A stretch of DNA of 64,000 nt from Gemmatimonadaceae bacterium (lineage in GTDB: Bacteria; Gemmatimonadota; Gemmatimonadetes; Gemmatimonadales; Gemmatimonadaceae), in assembly GCA_016720905.1 (NCBI GenBank), contig JADKJT010000001.1:481415-545414 (forward strand), in the 5' to 3' direction. The number at the start of each line of letters is the position of its first letter. Positions within the stretch are counted from its first letter, which is position 1. A program made the position numbers and the translations under genes. The notes beneath the pieces are model-generated. The model was not told where the DNA came from. It saw only the letters and a program-made list of their open reading frames with translations, and searched no databases. This document shows, one piece after another, positions 46,011 to 55,337 of this stretch.

Positions 46011-46050
46011 TGGGTAACACTTTTGTCCGGCAACATAGGTAACGCTTTCG
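46011..46050. repeat. possible insertion-sequence end remnant
   Basis: Two near-identical motifs, GGTAACACTTT at 46013-46023 and GGTAACGCTTT at 46038-46048, sit 25 bases apart in direct orientation. Tandem motifs like this occur at the ends of some IS481-type elements as transposase-binding sites. No transposase gene is nearby, so at most this is a solo end. The resemblance is from memory and unverified. Confidence 0.25.
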
Positions 46051-46117
46051 AGCGGGCTACCCACGAATGATGTATACCCCAAACGTCAGGCAATCCCCCC
46101 AAAGACACCCGATAGGA

Positions 46118-46516
46118 ATGACAAAGATTGCGCGAGCAACCGCAGTCACCGCAGGGCTTTTTCTGGGTGGGGCCGGCCTCGGTGGGTACTTCGGCGTGGC
46201 GGCTCTCGGAATCGTGACGTTCTTCATCGACCCGCTGGGCCTGCGTCCGTACTCCGGGGACGCGGAAGTGCTGGCCGGTATCGTTGGTTCGGTCGTGGGC
46301 GGCCTTCTCGGCCCGCTCGTCGTGTGGACCGCTCCGCGGGAGGTGCCCGTATGGCGAACGTTCGCGCATACTGCAGGCGGTGCAATTGTCGGAGGGATCG
46401 CTTTCTTTTGGTGGAACGAGAATCCCTCACATAGCCTCGATGGTGCCCTGCTCGGAGTGGCCGCTGGGGCGCTTGTGCTTCGTCTCCGCATACGAACGCG
46501 GCCCGATGCGCGCTGA
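46118..46516 (+). CDS. small multi-pass membrane protein
   Basis: A 132-residue protein starting MTKIARATAVTAGLFLGGAG with about four hydrophobic segments (GYFGVAALGIVTFFIDPLGL, VLAGIVGSVVGGLLGPLVVW, HTAGGAIVGGIAFFW, LDGALLGVAAGALVL) and a basic tail. AGGA lies just before the ATG at 46118; an upstream ATG pair at 46067/46070 keeps the frame open but adds a polar, non-membrane extension. I do not recognise the family. It lies in the accessory stretch after the integron cassette, near the possible IS end, and is convergent with the broken lipoprotein gene that follows. Confidence 0.55.
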   Translation: MTKIARATAVTAGLFLGGAGLGGYFGVAALGIVTFFIDPLGLRPYSGDAEVLAGIVGSVVGGLLGPLVVWTAPREVPVWRTFAHTAGGAIVGGIAFFWWNENPSHSLDGALLGVAAGALVLRLRIRTRPDAR

Positions 46517-46559
46517 CCGCCCCCATCAACTTTCGCCAGCGTTTCCATGACTCCCGCCC

Positions 46560-49270
46560 CTAGCCCGAGTGCCGTTCTCTTCGTCTCCGACGGACTTCTA
46601 TCGAGGTGTCTTCGCCATGGAACGCATCGATGGTGATGCCGACCATGAGGTCCTGCAGCTCCAGGGATTTCAACTGGTCGTTCACCGCCTGCGCGGAGAG
46701 CCGGATCCGTCCAAGGACGCGGAAGGAAAGGTCATCGTTCGCGAGGACTCTTACGTAGAACACCCGAAAGGCACCCGCCGGCAGGTTGGCGGTCGCGAGC
46801 CCTTCGCCCCGCTGCCGCGACTCGCGGGTCTCCCGCTGTTCGGGCCCGGTGTCGAGCGGGAGCGATGGGCAGCCCTGGCCAAGACGCTCTTGCTACTTCG
46901 GGTATCAGCAGCGACGCCTGGAAGTTGAACGTGTACAGCGCGATGCCAGTGCTGTAGCGGAATTTCCAGACAAACGTGCCTTGCAGGTTCGGTCCGTTCA
47001 TCGTCGCGGTAATCGTGCCGCCAGGAATGGTGGCGACATCAGGATCGGCAAACGACGGTGCGACCGACAACGATGGTACCCGCGCCGAGCGGTGCAATCG
47101 TGAGTGTCTGGATGAAGTCCGGGTCGGGGCAGTTGTTCCCCAACGGCGCGCGGAACGAATTCCCCTTGACGCCGCCGGTGTCCGGGACCTGGCCTGGCAG
47201 GTACTGCTGCAACGCGATCGCTCGGCAGTTGTTCGGCCCGTGCAACATGTCGAGGATGCTGTTGGACGGCCGTTGCTGCAGGTCGTTGATGGTGCTGGTC
47301 GCGATGCCCAGTCACAGCACGTCGCTCGGCTCGGTGCCGGTGCCGCCTGGTGGCAGGAGCGCCGATGCCAGCGAGACCATATGGTGCCACGCTTTCGCAT
47401 AGAGGACCGCACTCGAGTCCTGCCTAGTGGCCGCTTCGTGGTCTTTTCCAGCACCGTGCCGTACATCATCGAACGGCCAACGGCGTCGGTCATGAAGCGC
47501 GAAAACGCTGGGGTGTTGGTGTCCGTACTGTCCGTGACCTTGTCCCCCACGTACTTCCAGCGATACGTCGACCCTTGAACGGCGATGGCCGGGGCGAGCG
47601 CGCCCCAGCTGCCGTTGGCATTCTGGTCGGCCCGTCGAAACGCCGCGAGCAGCGTGGGCGAGGCGTGATCTGCGTGGTGCGAAAGCCGTGGTCTTCCGCA
47701 GGCGCTGCACCCACCAATTCCGCAGCGTGTCGGCCGCGTACACCGCCGCCGTATCGAGGCAGGCCATACGCACTGTTCAATGTGGGCCTGGGCCACCCTT
47801 GCGCGTCGCCGATCGTCTTCGCGGTGACCCGCGCGTACTCCTGTGCAAATGCCGCGTCCTGCACGCGAGCAACCCGTAGTGGACCGGGGCCAGGTGGTCC
47901 ACGCGATACTGGATGCCGCTGGCTGGTGTCACGAAGGCGGTGACCCAACCGGTGGGCAGCAACTCCATCGTGAAACGGCGCGCCCCGGCGCGTCCGGGAT
48001 CGACAGTTCCACCACCGCTCCCACCGTCCGATACGCAATGCCGAAGCGCGGTTCACCCCCCGTGGCCACGGCGGTCGTTGAACAGCATGACCGGTTGCGG
48101 TTTGTTGCTCGAGAGCAGGAACGCGGCCCCTTGATCTCATTCATACTCTGCAAGGCGAAGGCGGCAGAACTCGCCTTGATCTGGGCGAACGTCGCGTCAG
48201 CCAGTCCACCCGTCAGTACAGGTCCGGCACATCCGAATAGGCGACCGACGTCCCAACGGAAGCCGCGCCGATTGCTTTCCGGAATGCCGGGCGCTTCCTG
48301 GTACTTCTGGAACAGCGGTCCGTCGGTGCCCTTGCGATTGACGAAATACCAGATCGACGTGCCGATCATCGACACATCGGGATCGACGCCAGGTCGAGAG
48401 CGACACGGGGAACGAGGAGATCAACTGGCGCTGAAAGTCCCATTCGTCAGCCGCGGTGCGAAAGCCCGAATCGAAATCGCGCGCCAGCAGTGTGGGATCG
48501 ATCGCGATGGTGACCAGGATCGATGTGACCGGCGCGGGCAGCGATGTGGTGGCCGAAGCGCGCACTCCGACCGACCGGCGCGATGCCGGGCAAACGCAAT
48601 GTGGCAGGTACCTTGAATCGTCCAACAGGTCCGGTGACGGCCAGCGCCGGCGAAACTGCGGTGACGCCCGCCGGTAATACAAGGGTCGATGCGGACGAGA
48701 TGCTGAAGCCGATCGTGCCCGCGCTGCCGAGCGCACCGGGTGGAATGGTCAGTGTGGTCCCATCCAGTGCGGATCCGGGGAGTGTGAGGCGTGACGGTGC
48801 CGCCAGTGGTGGGAACGGTCTGGCCCGCGAAAGTTGACCGTTGGCAGCGTGGCCGTGGCGACCAACGAGCGCTGGCAACGTTCCCGCGTGCGCCGTGATG
48901 ACATTGCGTCCTTCCGCCGTCCCCAGGATCAGTCGCCGGGTGACGCCGTTCCGTCGTTGGCGGTGACCATTGTGGTCGCGGCGGTGAACCATTGCCTGAA
49001 TCGACGGAGAACGTCACCGTCACCCCGGGCAGGCCGGCGCCGACGCGCGTCTTTCACCGCGACCACCGGCTTGACGGGCAGTGGCTTTCGGGCACCGGCC
49101 TGCGCATCACCCGAAACGGTAACCAACGAGGCAGGTGTTCTCGTAGGAGGGGGCGGCGGAGTGATTGGCGTTGGTGAGTCCTCCCCACCGCCACAAGCGG
49201 CAAGCAGGACAAGTGCGACGCAAGCTGCAGCCAGGAATGGCGTTGGCCGATGGTGGGTAGCTGAGGACAC
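46560..49270 (-). pseudogene. large Ig-like surface lipoprotein, multiply frameshifted
   Basis: A lipoprotein of about 900 residues spread over several frames. The N-terminus (GTG start at 49270) is THHRPTPFLAAACVALVLLA followed by the lipobox Cys, Gly-rich residues and a proline linker. Then come a Big_1-like Ig domain (GVTVTFSVDSGNGS, TMVTANDGTASPGD, LGTAEGRNVITAHAGTLPAL), LTIPPGALGSAGTIGFSISS, VTIAIDPTLLARDFDSGFRT, TSIWYFVNRKGTDGPLFQKY, and a C-terminal part (YRWKYVGDKVTDSTDTNTPA, NGPNLQGTFVWKFRYSTGIA). At least seven frame changes occur, so nothing full-length can be made as written. The order of blocks matches the gene at 61.6-64.0 kb, so the two are paralogs. Function unknown; probably a surface-exposed protein. 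Confidence 0.75.
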
Positions 49271-49415
49271 AGGCTTCTCTTTTGGGGGAACAGCGCTGCG
49301 AACAATCCGGCAACGCGGAGCTCCCTGGGGGGAAGCGCGGATGCCTGCATGGATAAAGCGCAGGGCAGCCGCGAGACGGATCATTCAAGGTCCCACCATC
49401 AGGAGACAATGCGCG

Positions 49416-50333
49416 ATGACTTCACGACGACACGCGGTCAGGATGCTCGGTTCGCTCGCCGCCGCGCCGTGGCTGGCGGGCACGGCCGGTCGCTACGCAA
49501 GTGGTCGCGGCGGCGACGTTCTCGTGCCGGACAGCGGAGCGCAGGACACGCCACCGCTGGCCCCGGGCACGCCGATGTCGCCCGAACGCATGGCCTTGAT
49601 TGAGGCGTTCAAGCAGCACGCAGCCGACGTCGATGCGGGTTTCGAAGCACGCACGCATACCGGTGCGTGGGCCATGCCGTATCGACTCTTTCAACCGGCG
49701 GCCTCCGGTCGGCATCCGTTGGTGATCTACCTGCACGGCAGCGGCGGATTGGGCACGGACAATCAGAAGCAGATGGCCACGGGAAACATCTTTGGGACCC
49801 GCGTGTGGGCGCTGCCCGAGCATCAGCGACAGTTTCCGTGTTTCGTGCTCGCCCCGCAAACCGATCGTGGTTGGGCGAATTACGGCGAGCCGGCGCCCGG
49901 CGATTCGGTGGCGCGCGTCGTCGACGGTGTGGGGGATGGCGTCGCCACGGCATTGCTCATCATCGACCAACTCCTGTCGGAACTCCCGATCGATGCGCGT
50001 CGCGTGTACGTGACCGGACAGTCCATGGGCGGGCTCGGTGTGTGGAACATGTTGGCGCACCGACCGGCCTTCTTTGCGGCAGCGGTCCCGTGTTGTGGGA
50101 GCGCGGGGCCCGAGCGGGTGTCGACACTCGCCAACGTGCCAATCTGGAATTTTCACGGTGACGCGGACAAGACCGTGCCGGTGGCCGTCTCGCGCGAGCG
50201 AATGGCGGCGCTGCGCGCGGCCGGAGGCCGTCCGCTGCACACCGAGTATGCCGGCGTCGGACACAACGCGTGGGAGTGGGCGTACACGGAACCGGCGCTG
50301 TTGCCGTGGATGTTCGCGCGCGTGCGGCGCTGA
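49416..50333 (+). CDS. exported alpha/beta-hydrolase esterase
   Basis: A 305-residue protein with a twin-arginine-like signal (SRRHAVRMLGSLAAAPWLAG). The catalytic domain has HPLVIYLHGSGGLGTDNQKQ (oxyanion region), the nucleophile elbow VTGQSMGGLGVWN, the acid in WNFHGDADKTVPVA and the histidine in AGVGHNAWEWAYTEP. This is the PHB-depolymerase/feruloyl-esterase-like group (phospholipase/carboxylesterase style) of secreted hydrolases; the substrate cannot be assigned. The ATG at 49416 has CAGGAGAC upstream as ribosome binding site; the longer open frame upstream is antisense to the broken lipoprotein gene and is not coding. Confidence 0.9.
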   Translation: MTSRRHAVRMLGSLAAAPWLAGTAGRYASGRGGDVLVPDSGAQDTPPLAPGTPMSPERMALIEAFKQHAADVDAGFEARTHTGAWAMPYRLFQPAASGRHPLVIYLHGSGGLGTDNQKQMATGNIFGTRVWALPEHQRQFPCFVLAPQTDRGWANYGEPAPGDSVARVVDGVGDGVATALLIIDQLLSELPIDARRVYVTGQSMGGLGVWNMLAHRPAFFAAAVPCCGSAGPERVSTLANVPIWNFHGDADKTVPVAVSRERMAALRAAGGRPLHTEYAGVGHNAWEWAYTEPALLPWMFARVRR

Positions 50334-50382
50334 ACATCATTCCTTGCCCGGATTGATTACTCACCCGAGATCCGCGTCTCTG

Positions 50383-50901
50383 TTACGGTCCCGAGCCCTC
50401 ACCCAGAGATACGAGAAGCTCGTCCAGCTGATCGAACGTCTCGAACAGTGCATCGGCTGCACCCGTGCCGGCAGCGTCGAGCGCTTCCTTCGATGGATAG
50501 CTCTCGCGCAGGACCACCAGCGTCTGGCCGCCCTTTTCCTCGAAGGTCACCGTGGTCACCGATCCGCCCTCGCCACCTTCGTCATTGGTCCACGAGAGGC
50601 GCGACGACGGCGTCACGTCGACGTACGTGCCGAAGAACGCGACAGGCTCGGGGCCACCGACGTCGAATTCCAATCGGTACGTGCCTCCGACACGAGCATC
50701 CACCTCGCACGACAGCAGGGTCATTCCCATTGACTTAGGCACCCACCAACGCCTGAGCAGCTCGGCCTTGGAAAATGCCTCGAACACGATGTGCGCGGGG
50801 CCGTTGATGGTCCGCGTGACAACGACCTCGCGGTCCGACTGCCGTTCCACCGTGGTGCGGTTCTTCTCGGCGGCGGGCTTACCTTCGATTCTTGCGTCCA
50901 T
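50383..50901 (-). CDS. SRPBCC (AHSA1-like) domain protein
   Basis: A 172-residue protein with a START/Bet v1-like AHSA1 domain: REVVVTRTINGPAHIVFEAF, LLRRWWVPKSMGMTLLSCEV, GGTYRLEFDVGGPEPVAFFG, SRLSWTNDEGGEGGS and TFEEKGGQTLVVLRESYPSK, ending LFETFDQLDELLVSL. Such proteins bind hydrophobic ligands in a cavity; the role is unknown. The start ATG lies inside the end of the ArsR-type gene (23-base overlap), and the pairing of ArsR regulator with SRPBCC protein is a widespread conserved operon. Confidence 0.93.
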   Translation of the reverse strand: MDARIEGKPAAEKNRTTVERQSDREVVVTRTINGPAHIVFEAFSKAELLRRWWVPKSMGMTLLSCEVDARVGGTYRLEFDVGGPEPVAFFGTYVDVTPSSRLSWTNDEGGEGGSVTTVTFEEKGGQTLVVLRESYPSKEALDAAGTGAADALFETFDQLDELLVSLGEGSGP

Positions 50902-51244
50902 CGATTCTCTCCTTCCGGTTGAGTTCCTCGACCACGTGGTCCAACTCGTCGAACCGTGCGTCCCAGAGCTGGCGGTGCCTCTCAAGCCATGCCGTCTCTT
51001 CCTTCAATCGATGCGTGCCGAGCTTGCAGTTCCGCACGCGCCCGACCTTCTCCGTGGTGACGAGCCCGGCCTGCTCCAGGACGCCGACGTGCTTCATCAT
51101 GCCCGCGAGGGTGATGTGGAACTTCCGGGCAAGGTCCGTGATCGAAGCGTCTGAACGTCGGAGCTGCTCCAGAACGCCGCGTCGGGTGGCGTCGGAGAGC
51201 GCGGCGAACGAGGTATCGAGGCGGACCTGCACATACTTCACCAT
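50879..51244 (-). CDS. ArsR-family winged-helix repressor
   Basis: A 121-residue ArsR/SmtB-type regulator: LDTSFAALSDATRRGVLEQL, ITDLARKFHITLAGMMKHVG, VLEQAGLVTTEKVGRVRNCK, and a C-terminal helix EETAWLERHRQLWDARFDEL. No cysteine metal site is present, as usual for the SRPBCC-linked subgroup. It likely controls its own operon with the SRPBCC gene. A good promoter lies directly upstream and appears to give a nearly leaderless mRNA. Confidence 0.94.
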   Translation of the reverse strand: MVKYVQVRLDTSFAALSDATRRGVLEQLRRSDASITDLARKFHITLAGMMKHVGVLEQAGLVTTEKVGRVRNCKLGTHRLKEETAWLERHRQLWDARFDELDHVVEELNRKERIDGRKNRR

Positions 51245-51251
51245 ACGGTAA

Positions 51252-51281
51252 AGTATATAGCCGCGGCCTCACCGCATGCAA
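51252..51281 (-). promoter_or_regulatory. sigma70-type promoter of the ArsR-SRPBCC operon
   Basis: On the minus strand TTGCAT (51281-51276) and TATACT (51257-51252) are separated by 18 bases. The -10 box ends only seven bases before the ATG at 51244, so transcription would begin at or next to the start codon and the message would be leaderless. This is a pattern match, not proof. Confidence 0.5.
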
Positions 51282-51345
51282 GGAAGGGCCGAGTGAGGGC
51301 TCACTCTGGCATCTGGATGGCTGTCGTCGTCGGGTGCGCTGCCCG

Positions 51346-54300
51346 TCAATTGCTCCACCGAATGTCGGTCCGCACGCCGGTCCAGATCTGCAGCGGGCCG
51401 TGAATCAGCTGCACGCCCGCGGATTCGTCACCAAGCCAGACCCGATAGGCGCCGTCGAGGGGAACCGGCTCCTTCGACAGTCGCAGCACGCGTCCGTTGA
51501 TGGCGATGCCGCAGCGACCATCAGGAAGGATCTGCACCCGCAGCGTCCACCAGTCGCCGGTTCGCAGCGCAGCGCCTTCCCTGCCAACGTCGATGTTTTC
51601 TGGAACGCTGCCAAACAGCGCAATTCGTGTCGCCCCAGCGCCCTTCCTGCGGGAAAATAATGCCGCACATGGAGACGGACGTGCCAACTGTTGGCGGAGC
51701 GCTTCTGCTGGTCAGCCCGCTCGAAAGTCGACGGATCGAGGCCGGCCAGGAACATGACCTTCAATCGCTGATGTTGCGCGAGCGTCAGCGGCGTGCTGAT
51801 GCGCACCTCCAGTCCGAGGCCATCCCGCGCCGAGAGCGCATCACGCGAGATCGCCATGCTCGGGTAGACGCCATCCCCTCGGCTCCACAAGCCACGAATT
51901 CCCTGGGGGCCGGTGGACACCAGTGGAGTCAGATCGCCCCATGGTAGCCAACGGCGTCGCCAGTCACCCTCCCACCGTTCATCAAGAACGTTGATGGGCG
52001 CCTTGCCCAACCACTTTGATGCGCTTGGTGGCCTTGCGCCAGTCGGCGAGCGTGGCGGTAACCGCCACCTCACCCGGCGCGCGGACACGCACTTCACCGG
52101 TGGAGTCGATGATGGCGACCATCGTGTCGCTCGAGCTCCATACGACCGGCGCGCGAATCGGTATCTCGGAGCCTGTGGCGCTCAATGCTTTCACCGACAG
52201 TCGCGTCCCAATGCCGGGCAGGACCGTTGTCACCGAGTCGCTGAACTCCAGATGGTCGATCAACCACGAACGATCCGGCATCCCCTCCCACCAGCGCAGC
52301 GCGTCAGGCGCGTGGCCAGCTCCGGCGACCGGCCGTGCCTTGCCGGGGCGTCCAGCGGCAGGACCATGTCGCGCAAGCCGACCATGCCATCCAGCCGGGC
52401 CGACCCGGCGACCCAACGCCGGTCGGGACTGTGGTGAGGGCGAGTTCATCGAGGCCGGTCCAGCCGAGCAACGTGGCGATCGGCTGCCCGCCGATCAGGC
52501 GACACTCGGGCTCATGCTGTCCGTCGATCGTGGTAATGCAGAGCTGCGGGGGATCGACCATCGAGCCCCGGATGAAGGCGACCCGGGTTCCGTCGGGAGA
52601 GACTTGGGGATCGATGTCTTGCGCCGGGCCACGGGTGATCTGTCGCGCGGCCCCAGTGGCCGTGTCGAAGACGGCAATGTCGTAGTTCCCATCCGTGGCC
52701 GGAGACCAGCGCATGGTCTGTCCGACAAGCGCCGAGCCGTCGGGAAGCCAGCCCAGCACGAGATCGTCGCGCGACTGTGATGTGAGCCGGCGAGTGCCGG
52801 CCGGTGTGCGAATCCAGATGTCGAGCGTCGTGCTGTCGCCCGGAGTCCTTGATCCACGCCACCGACTTCCCGTCCGGTGAGATGGCGGGGGGAAGATCGG
52901 CGTAGGTGCGTGCCGCGTCAGCCATCGCGCTCGTCGTTGGCACAGGGACCACCGGCGCGCTGGTGCTGCTCCATTCCGATGGTCGCACCAGCACTGCGCT
53001 GGTGGCGCCGGTGGAATCCATGTAGACCAAGTGCTGGAGTGTGGCCTCGTCACTCCTGCCGGACCGGGCGGCCATGAGGACCAGCAACGCGACCGACATC
53101 GTCAGGGCAGATGCGGCGACCTGGCGCGACGTGGACCAGAGTCCGACACGCCACGGGAGGGGCAGGCTCGGACGAGCACCGACACGCGAGACGAATGCGC
53201 TTCCTCGTCGATCAGTTCTGCGGCAATCTCCGAGAAGGCCCGTCGGTCGCCCCGTTCACGGGCCGCGCGCGCAAAGCGACGGTGCAGCTGCTGCACCGTG
53301 CTGTCGTCGCCGGCGATCAGAAAATGGCGTGCCGCCCGCAGCAGGGTATCGGCATCCGCGACGTCCGTGCCCGCGTGGTATTCGCCGATGGAGCGGTGGG
53401 CCGCACGCTGCTGCTCGACGGTCAGCGCCGCTCGAGACGCTGCGGCGATTTCGTCGTGCGCGGTGCTCCATCGTCCCCCGGCGTTGGTGACCAACCCCTG
53501 ATGCTCGAGTGGAGCGAGGTGATCGGCAATCTCCGCCGGAGAAAATCCGGCGGCCAGCGCGAGCGATTCGCTGTCGATCGACGTGCCAGCCGTGGAGAGC
53601 AGCGCGAGCAGCCATAGCTGCGCCGGTGGCAGCGCCCGCACCCGCTCGCGGAGCGCTTCGCCCGCCTGGAGGAGCGACTGCAGCCACTCCTGCGCCGAGG
53701 CAGCGCCACTCATTGTGGTCGAGCGTGAGCACACCCCTGATCGATGGCGAAACGGAGGGGTTTCCATGACGAGCAGGGCGAGCCCCGGTCGCCTGTTGCA
53801 GGCCGGCGATGAAGTGAGCGCTCCATGGTTCCTGTTCCGGCAACGATCCGAGGGCCGACACCAGGCTGGAGATCTGTTCGCGGCTCAGTGCCGCGAGCCG
53901 CAACGTGACGCATCCCTCTGCCGCCGGAATTCGTTCAGGGCGGGCGGCGGTAAGGCACAGCAGATGCGCCGTGTCGAATCGACTGAACAGCCCTTCGAGG
54001 ATGCGATAGGACAGCCGGTCGATCCAGTGTAAGTCGTCGATGGCGAGGACGAATGGCTGTTCGTGCGCGACGGACTGCACCAGGTCCGCCATCGCGTGGA
54101 GGCGACGGCGTAGCGCTTCTTCTCCCTGCGCGGTGTCGGCGAGGGCGGCAAATTGTGAGGAGAGTGCAGGGTTGAGGGCGACGAGCGTCGCTGCGGACGA
54201 GGGCGCCACTCCGGCCGAACCCGGCAGGGTGGCGATCGCCCAGGCCAGATCCGCGGCGAACGCATAGGGCACCTCGCGATCCCCTGGCGTCCCCTGCACG

Positions 54301-55250
54301 CGCACCACCCGCGCGCCGGAGGCGGCCAGCCGACTGCAGGCATCGCGCAGCAGGCGTGACTTGCCGAATCCGGCGGGTGCGGTGAGGTGGAGATGTCGTG
54401 CCCGTCCGTTCCGACATCCCTCCCATGCCGACGTGATCGTCGAGAATTCCCGCTCGCGGCCGGTCAGCTCGGCGATCAGTTCGCTGCCATTGGCGCCGCC
54501 TTCCCGGCTCGGCGCGAGCCCCCGCGCCCGAGCCAAGAGGAGTCGGGTCGACGATTCCAGGGCAATCTCCTCACGTTCGGCCCACCCCTCGAGTGCCTTC
54601 GCTTCGACGGCCGCCGCGACGAGGTCCTGCCCCGCGACCGTCGTTTCCAATACCAGCCGCCATGCCCTTTCGTTTTCAGGGACGAGCTCCCGAATGCGAC
54701 GCGCCAGTCGCTGTGCCTCCTTGAAGTGCGATTCGTTCAGCAGTCGTCGCACCAGGATGTCGGCGCTCCGGAGAAACGCCGTCTGCAGGCGGTCGCGCTC
54801 GAGGTCGGCCCAGTGTTCGAACGATGCCCCACCCGGCACACCGAAGGCGGGGAGGAAGTTGCCCCCGTAGAGGGCCACCGCGGTCTGGGGGTCGCCCCGC
54901 TCCAGTTCACGGAGGAAGCGGTCGCGATCGGTATCGATCGCCCCGGTGAGAGTTAGTTCTTCGGTGCCGGTAAGCGCTTCCTCACCGAGGAGCCGGCGGA
55001 GATGGAAAAGCGTCTGCCTCAGGGCGCGCCGGGCCCGCTCGGGATCGAGGTCGGCCCAAAGGAGGTCGAGGAGGAACTCCCTGGACGTCCGCCGTCCAGG
55101 GGTAAGTGCCAGGTAGACCAGGAGGGCAAACGGCTTGCCTGGGCCGAGGAGTGGCAGGGGCGCGTCTTCATGGTAGACCCCGGCATCGCCGAGCGTCCGC
55201 AGGGTCAGCGGTGTGAAGGACGTCGACGGTGAAGGCGCCATAGAGCCCAT
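51346..55250 (-). pseudogene. second membrane-anchored BTAD-AAA regulator with PD40, Ig-like and lectin-like sensor, multiply frameshifted
   Basis: Reads as a chain of about 1300 residues. Intact from the start to about 53.8 kb: DNA-binding/BTAD region (LLGPGKPFALLVYLALTPGR, RARRALRQTLFHLRRLLG), then the ATPase with Walker A APAGFGKSRL and Walker B FVLAIDDLHWIDR. Across later frames follow helices (GFSPAEIADHLAPLEHQG), a membrane helix (TMSVALLVLMAARSGRS region), PD40/TolB-like propeller strands (LPPAISPDGKSVAWIKDSG, DPQVSPDGTRVAFIRGSM), a Big_2-like Ig domain (VVWSSSDTMVAIIDSTGEV) and a LamG/lectin-like C-terminus (WWTLRVQILPDGRCGIAING). At least seven frame changes fall between 51.6 and 53.8 kb. 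Same design as the regulator at 29.1 kb but with a different sensor. The start could also be 55241. Confidence 0.75.
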
Positions 55251-55337
55251 TTGAGAACTGTCGGGTGTTTGCTGCGGCGAATGTGCCCCCGTTTCGACCC
55301 GCTGACGAGAGCCCGCCACGGCCCGCTCCAAGTACCT

